Shown here: piece after piece, positions 44,028-52,213 of the stretch
How the letters are laid out: the number at the start of each line of letters is the position of its first letter
How positions within the stretch are numbered: the stretch's first letter is position 1
Assembly (NCBI GenBank): GCA_964615975.1
Contig: CAZTTH010000014.1
Span: forward strand, 1 to 64,000
Reading direction: 5' to 3'
Origin: CAZTTH01 sp964615975
GTDB lineage: Bacteria > Verrucomicrobiota > Lentisphaeria > JABSQK01 > JAJFLO01
Length of the DNA: 64,000 bases
Position numbers and translations under genes: made by a program
Notes under the pieces: model-generated
Told to the model about the DNA's origin: nothing
What the model saw: only the letters and a program-made list of their open reading frames with translations
Databases searched by the model: none

Positions 44028-45386
44028 ATGATTTTCCCCCGTTCAATTACCTCGACACTCCTGGAGTGGAGCAAGTCGACGCATCGCAAACCCCTGGTTA
44101 TCAGGGGAGCGCGCCAGGTGGGCAAAACCGTTATCGTCAGGGAGTTTGCAGCATCATTCGATCACTATATCGAAATGAATTTGGATATGATGCAAAATGC
44201 CGAACTATTTCGACGTGGATTGAATATTCGCGATTTGTTTCAGGCAATTTTATTGAAATCAGGGAAAACATTCACCCCTGACACCAGGACAATCCTCTTT
44301 CTGGATGAAATCCAAAGTTGCCCGGAAGCGGTAGAGTGTTTGCGATATTTCCATGAAGATTTACCCGAGGTTTTCGTTATTGCCGCCGGCTCATTATTGG
44401 AGGTCGCTTTATACAACAGACATATCAGTTTTCCAGTGGGGCGGGTTGAGTATCGGTATTTGTATCCCCTGTCATTTAAAGAATACCTGATTGCCGCCGG
44501 GCTCGAAAGTGTGGTGTCAGCGTATGACCAACTGCCGTTTCCATCCTATGCCCATGAGGTAATGCTTGATCATTTTCATCGCTATACTTTGCTTGGCGGT
44601 ATGCCTGAAATTGTTGCTGCCTACCTGGATAGGAAGGAAATTTCCGGATTGACTTCCATCTACAATTCACTGATGATTTCGTATCTTGACGATGTCGGAA
44701 AATACGCACGAAATCCAACGAATTCCATAATTCTACGTCACTGCATTCAAACGGCGCCGCTAATGGCGGCACAACGAATTACCTTTGCCGGTTTTGGCAA
44801 CTCCGCTTATCGATCTCGTGAGGTCGGGGAGGCGCTGAAAACCCTTGAACAGGCAATGTTGCTCAATTTGATTTACCCGGCAACAGGAGTTGATATTCCG
44901 ATACTCCCGAATTTGAAGAAATCACCACGCTTGCAATTTGTCGATACCGGTTTGATTAATTACGCGGCGGGTCTGCAGGGGCATTATTTTCAACATCGGG
45001 ATTTACATTCGTTTTATCGAGGCTTGATCGCCGAGCATATTGTTAATCAGGAATTGCTATCATTGTCCTTCGACCATAATCACAAACCATGTTTTTGGGT
45101 ACGAGAAAAAAGCCAATCGAATGCGGAAGTCGATATTATCCTCCAGCATGAGAATTGGGTAATCCCGGTCGAAGTCAAATCCGGAAAAACCGGAACCCTC
45201 CGTTCACTCCACCAATTTGTCGATAGTTGCCCGCATCATTTTGCGATAAGACTCCATGCCGGAGAATTCAAACTTGAACATTTAAGCACGCCAAAAGGAA
45301 AAAAATATCTCCTGCTCAATCTTCCCTACTTTCTCGCTGCCAAAATTCCTGATTACATCAGTTTTCTGATCTCGGAAAGCGCGTAA
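44028..45386 (+). CDS. AAA ATPase with DUF4143
   Basis: The 452-residue protein starts with an AAA_14 ATPase (Walker A GARQVGKTVIVREFA near residue 28; Walker B RTILFLDEIQSCP near residue 90). The middle GRVEYRYLYPLSFKEYLIAAG is the family hallmark. The C-terminal DUF4143 nuclease-like domain includes REKSQSNAEVDIILQHENWV followed by P-V-E-V-K-S-G-K, with the E/D-x-D and ExK-like residues of the restriction-endonuclease fold. The role of this widespread family is not settled; it is frequent in mobile or accessory DNA, which fits here. Confidence 0.9.
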   Translation: MIFPRSITSTLLEWSKSTHRKPLVIRGARQVGKTVIVREFAASFDHYIEMNLDMMQNAELFRRGLNIRDLFQAILLKSGKTFTPDTRTILFLDEIQSCPEAVECLRYFHEDLPEVFVIAAGSLLEVALYNRHISFPVGRVEYRYLYPLSFKEYLIAAGLESVVSAYDQLPFPSYAHEVMLDHFHRYTLLGGMPEIVAAYLDRKEISGLTSIYNSLMISYLDDVGKYARNPTNSIILRHCIQTAPLMAAQRITFAGFGNSAYRSREVGEALKTLEQAMLLNLIYPATGVDIPILPNLKKSPRLQFVDTGLINYAAGLQGHYFQHRDLHSFYRGLIAEHIVNQELLSLSFDHNHKPCFWVREKSQSNAEVDIILQHENWVIPVEVKSGKTGTLRSLHQFVDSCPHHFAIRLHAGEFKLEHLSTPKGKKYLLLNLPYFLAAKIPDYISFLISESA

Positions 45387-45484
45387 CAGGATAAATTGTA
45401 CAAAGAATCCATAACCATGGAGGGATTTTCCTGCCAACCTCTCATTGTCATCCTTCGTCCTCAATCGTTTCCAAACCCTTAAAA

Positions 45485-45564
45485 TCGTCCTCGTCGTCGT
45501 CCTTCGTGCTCGTTCTCGAGGCGTGCTTGCTGATTTCGAGGACGAAGGACGACGACGAGGACGA
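45485..45564. repeat. GAC-type inverted repeat 4, longest hairpin
   Basis: Two 28-base arms (45485-45512 and 45537-45564) are complementary at 27 positions around a 24-base loop. The left arm (begins TCGTCCTCGTCGTCGTCC) is repeated almost exactly at 57990. Additional GAGGAC units flank it (45449-45470, 45568-45577). It lies between the ATPase gene and the minus-strand small membrane protein. Confidence 0.85.
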
Positions 45565-45595
45565 AATCGAGGACGGGATAGTTCCACCGGTTCAA

Positions 45596-45826
45596 CTACT
45601 TCAAAATGAACCACCAGATTATGCTGGTAATAATCAAGACCAATAATGCAACGATGAGAAGTCGCAAGGGGATGGGATTCAAAGCACGTGGTGAATCGCT
45701 TTCCAGTCCATTTAAAAAGCGCTCCCAAACATGTTGGCGAAACAACCTGGATTTAGGAATTACTTTCATACATCTGAAAAATAAGCGAATAACAATGAAT
45801 AATACCCCGATCAATTGGGATTTCAT
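45596..45826 (-). CDS. Small membrane protein resembling an HlyD N-terminus
   Basis: The 76-residue frame ends with one transmembrane helix (LLIVALLVLIITSIIWWFIL) and stops there. Its second Met (at 45769) begins M-K-V-I-P-K-S-R-L-F-R-Q-H-V-W-E-R-F-L. This is the layout of the NHLM HlyD-type protein at 33843 (N-P-K-I-F-R-K-S-A-L-E-R-L, a spacer, then the helix). The adaptor body is missing. It lies 80 bp downstream of the fused exporter on the same strand. Either it is a truncated hlyD relic or a bona fide mini-subunit; the start may be 45769 rather than 45826. Confidence 0.6.
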   Translation of the reverse strand: MKSQLIGVLFIVIRLFFRCMKVIPKSRLFRQHVWERFLNGLESDSPRALNPIPLRLLIVALLVLIITSIIWWFILK

Positions 45827-45906
45827 GAATTAAAAGCATTTGGAATGTCATTCACTCTACTATCCAATTTATCCCGGATGAATATAACTTCTCCAGCCCT
45901 CTTCTT

Positions 45907-48900
45907 TTATCCAACCAGCCGGCCATTCCTAAGACGATATACCTTATCGGCCTGATTGACAGTGCTTTCGCGGTGCGCCACGCAGATACAAGTGATTGAC
46001 AAGCTTCTCAGTTTTGCAAACAGCCTAGCCTCCATGGCATTATCGAGTGCGCTTGTCGCTTCATCGAGAATGAGAAGTCGGGGACGACGTATCAGATGTC
46101 GAGCCATGATTAATCGCTGCTTCTGCCCGGTCGACAACGTTAACGATCCCGTGAAGGTGTTGATGCCGAGCGGCATCCGCTCGACATCAACCGCCAGTTC
46201 CACCAGATGAAGGACATCCCATATTTTGTCCACTGAATATGGCGTTCTCCCGGCAATATTATTCCGCACGATTCCGTCCCATAAAGAATCTTCCTGCAAT
46301 ACTGAACCGATCTGGGATCTCAGGACATCCAAATTCCAGCGTTCCAAAGGAACGCCATCAAAATAAATCCCGCCTGATTCCGCGGAGTAAAACCCCAGGA
46401 TCAAACGCAACAGGGTCGATTTGCCGCTTCCCGAAGTCCCCTCGATAACCACAATCTGCCCTGGATCGATTTTGAGCGAAATATATTCCAGGACCGGCGC
46501 CGCATCTTTATTATAACGAAAGCCTACCTCTCGTAACTCAATCTCACCCCGCGGTGGACTGGTGTAAATTTCCCCATTAGGTTCAATAGTTCTGGCGCCG
46601 CGAGTTTGGTTGTACTCATGATTGGAACGGTCATTTGCGGCGCCAATATTCATTTTTTTCGATGGCGATATCAAATTCCGATTGCTGTTTAACCACACGG
46701 ATTCACATGGTTGATTTAAGATCTCCTTGAGTCGCGATATTGATGGACGACATTGCATCGATTGTGATATCATATTTGCAAACGATTGCGCTGCCATGAT
46801 CAATCCCGTCAATGCCAAAGCGATTGCCATCATACGCGCGCTGTCGATTCCCGGCATTATGGTTGATTGTGACAATATGACCACGGCCGCTAATCCAATC
46901 GCAGCAATTGGAATCCGGGTCTTCAAGCATACATCCAGTATGATTTCCGCGATCTGGGAATGCCACGAAGAACGACGTTGATTGGCAGCGTACCATTCCC
47001 ATTTCTTGAATCCCGATTGTTCCGCGGCGGTCGACCGGAGTTTCCGCACACCTTGCAACAGGTTAAACATAAATGCATTGCACAGCACGGTATGATCGAA
47101 TCGTTTGACTTCGAGATGGTTGATCAACGTCGTAAAAATCACGCTGAACAAAACCTGGGCACTAACAAAGATCAAACCGAAAATGGCGATCCGAACATCG
47201 ATCCATAAAAGAATGGCTGTAAATGGTATAAACGGCAAAGCGTTGATGAAATTTTCGGCAGTGCCATCCAAATTGGAAAATAAAAGATTGATACTGCCGG
47301 CCTGTTGTCCCAATCTTTCCGCGCGTTTATGACGAATAAATGGTACCGGCAGTCGAACCACCCGATCCCAAATCATGGCAATCGCCGTATGCAGGCCCCG
47401 TCCAATCAAACGATGGCGGGTGATAATCTCTAAATACTGAAACATTCCCTGGCAGATGATCATCGATATTAATCCAAGTGTGAGAGTTCCTGTCATATTT
47501 GAATGTTGGGAACGAGAAAATAGTAGCATGGCTGCCGATGGCCAGGCCAGACTGCACCCGGCGATTACCAATCCGGTTGCCAGACTGAGGAGGCCATCCC
47601 CAAGTCCACCGGAAAAAGCCATTTTCAGGAACTCGCCGATAGGCATGGATTGATCGGGACATCGCTGGTATAGCATATATGTAGTCGGTTTGAGTTTGGT
47701 TGCCATCGCCGGTGTGAGCGATTGTTCCTCATTGCAATGGGGATCGATTATCCGATAGCTGCCGGCACATTCAGGCAGTAGCGCCACCGGTCTTTCATCA
47801 TCTCCAAGGAATCCGATCAAGGCGCCACAATCATTCTCCCACCAATCTCGTTCAATCATGCGAATTCGGCGTACCAGTAAATGATGATGACTTGCCAATT
47901 GATAGATTCCAAGCTGACCGGTGTATATCGAATCTAGGCTCCGACTGTTGACTTTTAGTCCCATCGCTCTGGCGACACGAGAAAAAGCTCCAACCAGATT
48001 ATGGCGCCCCGAATCGGATGATTCCGGCGCTTCCCGGGACATTGCATTGATTTCCTTGACGTTACTGACGCCATCGCCTCCGGACTCTGCAATGATCATG
48101 CATGGTTTATTGTCAGAGAATCGATCGAGTTCGATCAGGCTATTGCAAATGCGACCGCCTTCCACAGTAACGATCCGGTCACATCGTTTTAAGGTCGCGT
48201 CACGATGGGAGATCAGGATGATCGTGCAGCCGCGTCGACGCATGTTCGTGATGATTTGTTTTTCCAATTCGATTTCCAAAGCGTCATTCGCTTCATCGAG
48301 AATAACGATTTTCGGTTTACGAGTCAATGCCCGCGCGATTTCAAGACGCTGTTGTTGGCCGACGCTGAAATTAATGCCCCGCTCCGCCACCCAGCTATCC
48401 AACCCCTGACCACGTTGCATCACAACATCTTTCAAGCAGGCATCTCCGACAGCCTGCCAAAGATCTTCATCGGGGATATCTTCGTCCCACATGGTGAGAT
48501 TCTCCCGGATGGTTCCGGAAAACAGAAATGGATTCTTGTCAATCAAACAAATCGTTGCGGCTAATTCTCCAGTTGGGATGGACGTGATCGGTTGACCTTC
48601 GATCCTTACGCTGCCGGACCAGGGGCGGTGCAGCCCTGCAATCAATCCGCCAATGGTTGATTTACCGCTTGCCGATGGCCCGGTTATCCCCAGTATTTCA
48701 TCCTTGGAAATGGACAGGCTGAGGTTGGGTATGGTCGCTGAACGCTTATGAGAATAGCCAAAGGAAATATTGTCAAGCGCCACGATCCCCATGTCGGGGT
48801 TCTCGCATTTCAAAACATCTCCGGATAAAGAGTTTTCTTCATCATTAACTCCTGACTCAGGATATTCATATATGGATGGGGAGATTGCAAATTGTGAGGA

Positions 48901-50331
48901 TTCCTGCAAGTGTTTATTCACCGTGGAGTTATCGTCTTTATCATAATCGAAAATATCATCCTGAGTCATGATGTTATGGCGAAGTTGCTCGACTTTGCGA
49001 TGAAGGCTGCCCAGTCCGGATAGATTGTCGAATATCCATATTGAGATCAGCCAAAGAGCAACGACAGAACCGATACTTAAGTCGCCCGAATTCCACAGAC
49101 TGCCGCCAACCAACAAAACAACGACCAGATTGAATGAATGTAAACTGGTTTTAGCGATGGCTTCGATCTGGTCGAATCGGAGTCGCTTGTGAAATCGAGA
49201 TTGCGAGTAGGCATGGTTCCCGGTTATATCGGACAGAAACTCGACATCCATGCCGCCGGTTTTAAGGACTTCGATCCGTTCGATCGTATCTGCCGCATAG
49301 CCGGTTAAATTCGAACCGGCGGCTTGCTTTGGGGAGATGATATCGGCGCGACGATTGGTCAAGGTAACGATCGCTAGATTGATCAGGCTGACAAGGAAAA
49401 TCAATCCGGTAATCAAGGAGGAATAATGAATACCGGCCAGCAGGGGGAAAAGGCAGGATGCGCCGGCAACGAAGGTGATGGTAATTGCGAGCACAAGATT
49501 AGAAAACGAATGACATGAATTGAGGATACTGTGCAGATACCCTGTCATGCGATAGGAAAAAAATGCGTAAGGAAGATGGATAAGATGATTAAGCAGGCGA
49601 CTCTTCGTTTCCCCGGCCATGACGAATTCCAGCTTTGCCGCGGAAGTTTTTTCGTACCAGGTAAATATCCAGCTCAATACCGCGAATCCGACCGCCAAAA
49701 CCGCTGAATCCATGGTTTTTGCTGAATGGTCGGGGTTTATCAGTAAGTCGATGCAGGTTTGCAGTTGGAGAATGGCGAGGGTCAAAAATCCGGCGGCGGT
49801 AATACCGCTCATTCCTACTCGGATTAGCTGCCATTTAAATGGCGTCAGACGCTCTTTGAGTTGAGATGCAAGAGCAGGATATATCCTGGTGTATGGATGA
49901 TCCGGAAGGCCTGTGCCGACTAAAGCAATTCCAGTAAACTTGGTGTCGAATTCTTCGATCGACATTAATTGTGGCCCGAAACACGGATCGTTCAGGCGCA
50001 CCCAACGATCGTCAATTTCTTCAACAATGACGAAATGGTTGAAATACATATGAACAATGAGAGGCAGTCCTTTGGCGCTCAGCTTGTCGGGTTCACATCG
50101 AACTGCCTTGAGGTGAATGCCATACTTGCGCGCGGCTTTGATCAGGATGGTCGCGCTCGTTCCATCCCGTGATACCCCGGTCGCTTTTCTTAACTCTTCA
50201 AGAGGGACGTAGCGATTGTGATAGGCCAGAAGCATTGCTAATGCCGCGACCCCGCACTCCGTGGCCTGGGTTTGCTTAACAGTGGGAACATGCGTCGGGC
50301 AGGTGAAATAATTTTTCAGGTACGACCACAT
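45907..50331 (-). CDS. Fused double NHLM exporter: C39-ABC plus second ABC in one chain
   Basis: The 1474 residues equal both NHLM ABC subunits. Residues 1-130 are a C39 peptidase (Gln20, Cys26 in A-T-E-C-G-V-A, His in Y-F-N-H-F, Asp in N-D-P). A membrane domain and ATPase 1 follow (Walker A GPSASGKST near 550, signature NFSVGQQQR, Walker B IVILDEANDALE, SHRDAT). From about 750 a second exporter half has the RDWWENDCGALIGFLGDDERP segment, membrane helices and ATPase 2 (Walker A GTSGSGKST near 1297, LSTGQKQR, LLILDEATSALD, AHREST). The cNMP-like domain of the stand-alone partner (37753) is lost. ATPase 1 has a degenerate signature and D-loop. It probably forms a single-chain exporter for the peptide encoded upstream. 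Confidence 0.92.
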   Translation of the reverse strand: MWSYLKNYFTCPTHVPTVKQTQATECGVAALAMLLAYHNRYVPLEELRKATGVSRDGTSATILIKAARKYGIHLKAVRCEPDKLSAKGLPLIVHMYFNHFVIVEEIDDRWVRLNDPCFGPQLMSIEEFDTKFTGIALVGTGLPDHPYTRIYPALASQLKERLTPFKWQLIRVGMSGITAAGFLTLAILQLQTCIDLLINPDHSAKTMDSAVLAVGFAVLSWIFTWYEKTSAAKLEFVMAGETKSRLLNHLIHLPYAFFSYRMTGYLHSILNSCHSFSNLVLAITITFVAGASCLFPLLAGIHYSSLITGLIFLVSLINLAIVTLTNRRADIISPKQAAGSNLTGYAADTIERIEVLKTGGMDVEFLSDITGNHAYSQSRFHKRLRFDQIEAIAKTSLHSFNLVVVLLVGGSLWNSGDLSIGSVVALWLISIWIFDNLSGLGSLHRKVEQLRHNIMTQDDIFDYDKDDNSTVNKHLQESSQFAISPSIYEYPESGVNDEENSLSGDVLKCENPDMGIVALDNISFGYSHKRSATIPNLSLSISKDEILGITGPSASGKSTIGGLIAGLHRPWSGSVRIEGQPITSIPTGELAATICLIDKNPFLFSGTIRENLTMWDEDIPDEDLWQAVGDACLKDVVMQRGQGLDSWVAERGINFSVGQQQRLEIARALTRKPKIVILDEANDALEIELEKQIITNMRRRGCTIILISHRDATLKRCDRIVTVEGGRICNSLIELDRFSDNKPCMIIAESGGDGVSNVKEINAMSREAPESSDSGRHNLVGAFSRVARAMGLKVNSRSLDSIYTGQLGIYQLASHHHLLVRRIRMIERDWWENDCGALIGFLGDDERPVALLPECAGSYRIIDPHCNEEQSLTPAMATKLKPTTYMLYQRCPDQSMPIGEFLKMAFSGGLGDGLLSLATGLVIAGCSLAWPSAAMLLFSRSQHSNMTGTLTLGLISMIICQGMFQYLEIITRHRLIGRGLHTAIAMIWDRVVRLPVPFIRHKRAERLGQQAGSINLLFSNLDGTAENFINALPFIPFTAILLWIDVRIAIFGLIFVSAQVLFSVIFTTLINHLEVKRFDHTVLCNAFMFNLLQGVRKLRSTAAEQSGFKKWEWYAANQRRSSWHSQIAEIILDVCLKTRIPIAAIGLAAVVILSQSTIMPGIDSARMMAIALALTGLIMAAQSFANMISQSMQCRPSISRLKEILNQPCESVWLNSNRNLISPSKKMNIGAANDRSNHEYNQTRGARTIEPNGEIYTSPPRGEIELREVGFRYNKDAAPVLEYISLKIDPGQIVVIEGTSGSGKSTLLRLILGFYSAESGGIYFDGVPLERWNLDVLRSQIGSVLQEDSLWDGIVRNNIAGRTPYSVDKIWDVLHLVELAVDVERMPLGINTFTGSLTLSTGQKQRLIMARHLIRRPRLLILDEATSALDNAMEARLFAKLRSLSITCICVAHRESTVNQADKVYRLRNGRLVG

Positions 50332-50397
50332 GGTGGGTAAGATATGGGCGATTATACAATAACATAGATGTCATTGTTGGATTTCGATTTATCCGAA

Positions 50398-50480
50398 TCG
50401 TCCTTGTCGTCGTCCCTCGTCCTTCGTCCCCGTGCTCGATGATTTCCTTTCGAATTCCGAGGACGACGATGAGGACGAGT
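50398..50480. repeat. GAC-type inverted repeat 5
   Basis: TCGTCCTTGTCGTCGTCC on the left, CCGAGGACGACGATGAGGAC on the right. It lies 67 bp upstream of the start of the fused exporter, so it would be in its 5' untranslated region if transcribed with the precursor. Confidence 0.75.
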
Positions 50481-50542
50481 TCGAATCGGATCGCACGAGC
50501 CATCATTGGCAATCGATAGTGCTTGATATAACGCTTTCATGC

Positions 50543-50775
50543 ACAATCCCAACGGGATTGCGGCTTATAGTTCATGGTTGGTTATACTGCCGAGTAGAAC
50601 CAACCATGGGAGACAAGAAATATCCAAATAACCAACCCTGAATGGGGTGTGGCGGATTGGCGAATCCACCGAAATTATGGCCGCAACCCCGATGGGGTTT
50701 GCGAATGTTTTATTTCATTAACTCGGAGTTGTCGATTCACTCCAACTCTGGGCTTGAGGCCATTACCCCCATGGG
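50543..50775. repeat. Cluster of CCC/GGG and 11-bp hairpins
   Basis: CAATCCCAACGGGATTG, the 11-bp stem CATGGTTGGTT/AACCAACCATG with GTAG (50594-50597) abutting the 3' arm, AACCCCGATGGGGTT (50684-50698) and TACCCCCATGGGGTA follow one another. The CCC-loop-GGG hairpins recur in the REP clusters at 40994, 59950 and 62790. Confidence 0.6.
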
Positions 50776-50852
50776 GTAAATTTTGCCAAAACAAAAAAGT
50801 GAGACGTTTGTTGAAAATGAAAATCATGACAATTCATGGTAATGAATATATC

Positions 50853-50889
50853 CTCGAACTCGATGATTAAGGACGACGACGAGAACGAT
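50853..50889. repeat. GAC-type inverted repeat 6 (short)
   Basis: ATCCTCGAACTCGATGAT followed by AAGGACGACGACGAGAACGA: a partial unit with shortened left arm. Confidence 0.5.
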
Positions 50890-51201
50890 ATGAAGCAGAA
50901 CAATAAATCAAGAATCGCCGCAACTGCACCTGGCTCGATCGGCATACTTTGATTTATCCCATTGGTCTTTAATTCAGGACAAATATAACCTGAACTGAAA
51001 ATTCGAAACCAGGATGATTATCGAAAGAATCATGTATATCAGCAGATAATAATACTTGAATATCAAATCCGCGCTTTCTCTGATTCTCAATCAGTTTCCC
51101 CGTCTCTCATGTTCAGTACGAGGAAAAGAATAGCGTTCGATAGTCGTCTCTGATATAAACAAGTATTCGCATGTAAAAAGCTTTATCTAATTACATATCA
51201 A

Positions 51202-51498
51202 CTATGAATTAGGGTGTTTTGCAGTAGGAGTAACATTTACTGTTCCACCAGCGACCATGTCGAGTTCTATGTCCGACAACTCAAAATCATCCGAGGGCAA
51301 CGGTGCCGGCAGCACGATATACCGTTTGGTTGGCGTTTCCTCGAGAACGGTGATGTCGACGGAATCTTCTATTTTGATCTTCAATTCCTTCTCGATTGCG
51401 GCTTTGGGATTGGCCAGCAATTCCTGTTTGAAAGTCTCGTCACCGTGGGCTTTGGCAACCAACTTTTCGACAATTTCACTTCTTTTATCGATGGACAT
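51202..51498 (-). CDS. NHLP-type leader precursor peptide (candidate RiPP precursor)
   Basis: The 98-residue protein has the nitrile-hydratase-like leader layout: an alpha-helical start (EIVEKLVAKAHGDETFKQEL), L-A-N-P-K-A-A-I-E-K-E-L, V-D-I-T-V-L-E-E-T, Y-I-V-L-P-A-P-L-P and the cleavage region L-S-D-I-E-L-D-M-V-A-G-G. The predicted core after Gly-Gly is TVNVTPTAKHPNS: 13 residues, no Cys, one Lys, four Ser/Thr, two Pro. AAGGAG eight bases before ATG gives a strong start. It is upstream of the fused C39 exporter on the same strand. No lanthionine, radical-SAM or YcaO enzyme is seen; the only modifying candidate is the GNAT at 42617. Confidence 0.88.
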   Translation of the reverse strand: MSIDKRSEIVEKLVAKAHGDETFKQELLANPKAAIEKELKIKIEDSVDITVLEETPTKRYIVLPAPLPSDDFELSDIELDMVAGGTVNVTPTAKHPNS

Positions 51499-52213
51499 GA
51501 TCGTTTCTCCTTGTTTGTTTGTTAATGATTCAATATTGTGAATCTATGAAAATATAATCGGGAATCGACGATAAAACGAACCGCAAAACAACTGTCTTCG
51601 ATTGCCGAATTGAAAGTGGTGTATCAACACCAATGCAAGGCAGGAATAGGGTGTGTGATTCCAGTCAAAATCATCCACAATCTCAAATCTGACATTTAAC
51701 ACCTAACAATATGTAATTCCTGCCAAACTTTCTAAAATATGAGAAGGTAAGGAAATTCAATGAAAAGGCAATTCGTTTCAATGAACTTTCATGTGATTTC
51801 TCCCCTGTGGATCGTATGTGTCGGGTACAGCATGGCAATTTAATGACTTGAATATAATCTGAAGATTCACCCGTCATCGTCCTCGGTCTCGATCAATACC
51901 AGTCGATTTCGCGGACGAGGGACGACGATGAATTTGTTCTATTTGAGAATTTATTAGAATTTCGAAATTCGGATTTCATTCAGTATCGTGGGCTAACTTC
52001 GATGGTCACTGGCGGGACATACTTGGCTAGCGGATAAAAAAATCTGAATTTGTCAGACAATCAAGTTGTGATGGTCGCATACGACAGTAAATTGCACCAA
52101 TTTGATTTCCAATTGCAATTGGTCATCGTTATCGATGAAATAATTCTTTATTTCACATCTGATATTCGGTAACGACGACAAAAGGCGAGAATTAACTTAC
52201 AGGACGTCCGGAT
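51499..52213. other. Divergent intergenic region
   Basis: 715 bp between the precursor peptide and the TPS exoprotein, which diverge, so both promoters should be here. It is AT-rich and holds one GAC-type repeat; a 64-codon minus-strand frame at 51683-51877 has no protein-like features. No gene is supported. Confidence 0.5.
51874..51930. repeat. GAC-type inverted repeat 7
   Basis: CATCGTCCTCGGTCTCGATC on the left and CGGACGAGGGACGACGATG on the right. It lies about 280 bp upstream of the TPS exoprotein gene. Confidence 0.7.

Larger units (their letters stand above)
50332..51201. other. Repeat-rich intergenic region
   Basis: The 870 bp between the fused exporter and its candidate precursor gene hold no supported gene. 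They contain two GAC-type repeats, an 11-bp perfect stem (50573-50583/50598-50608) and several CCC-N-GGG hairpins. A 73-codon plus-strand frame ending at 50870 is not protein-like until its last 17 codons (M-K-I-M-T-I-H-G-N-E-Y-I-L-E-L-D-D), which are too short to call. Confidence 0.5.

Noticed and set aside
45282..45728. 148-codon minus-strand frame across the GAC repeats near 45.5 kb
   Set aside because: Its Arg/Ser/Thr-rich sequence is simply the translation of the GAC-type repeat and it overlaps the ATPase gene end.
45606..45833. Plus-strand frame antisense to the mini-HlyD gene
   Set aside because: The minus-strand frame has a clear membrane helix and resembles an HlyD N-terminus; the plus frame has no recognisable feature.
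51214..51541. Plus-strand frames opposite the NHLP precursor
   Set aside because: The minus-strand frame has a strong ribosome site and a full NHLP leader pattern; the opposite frames have neither.
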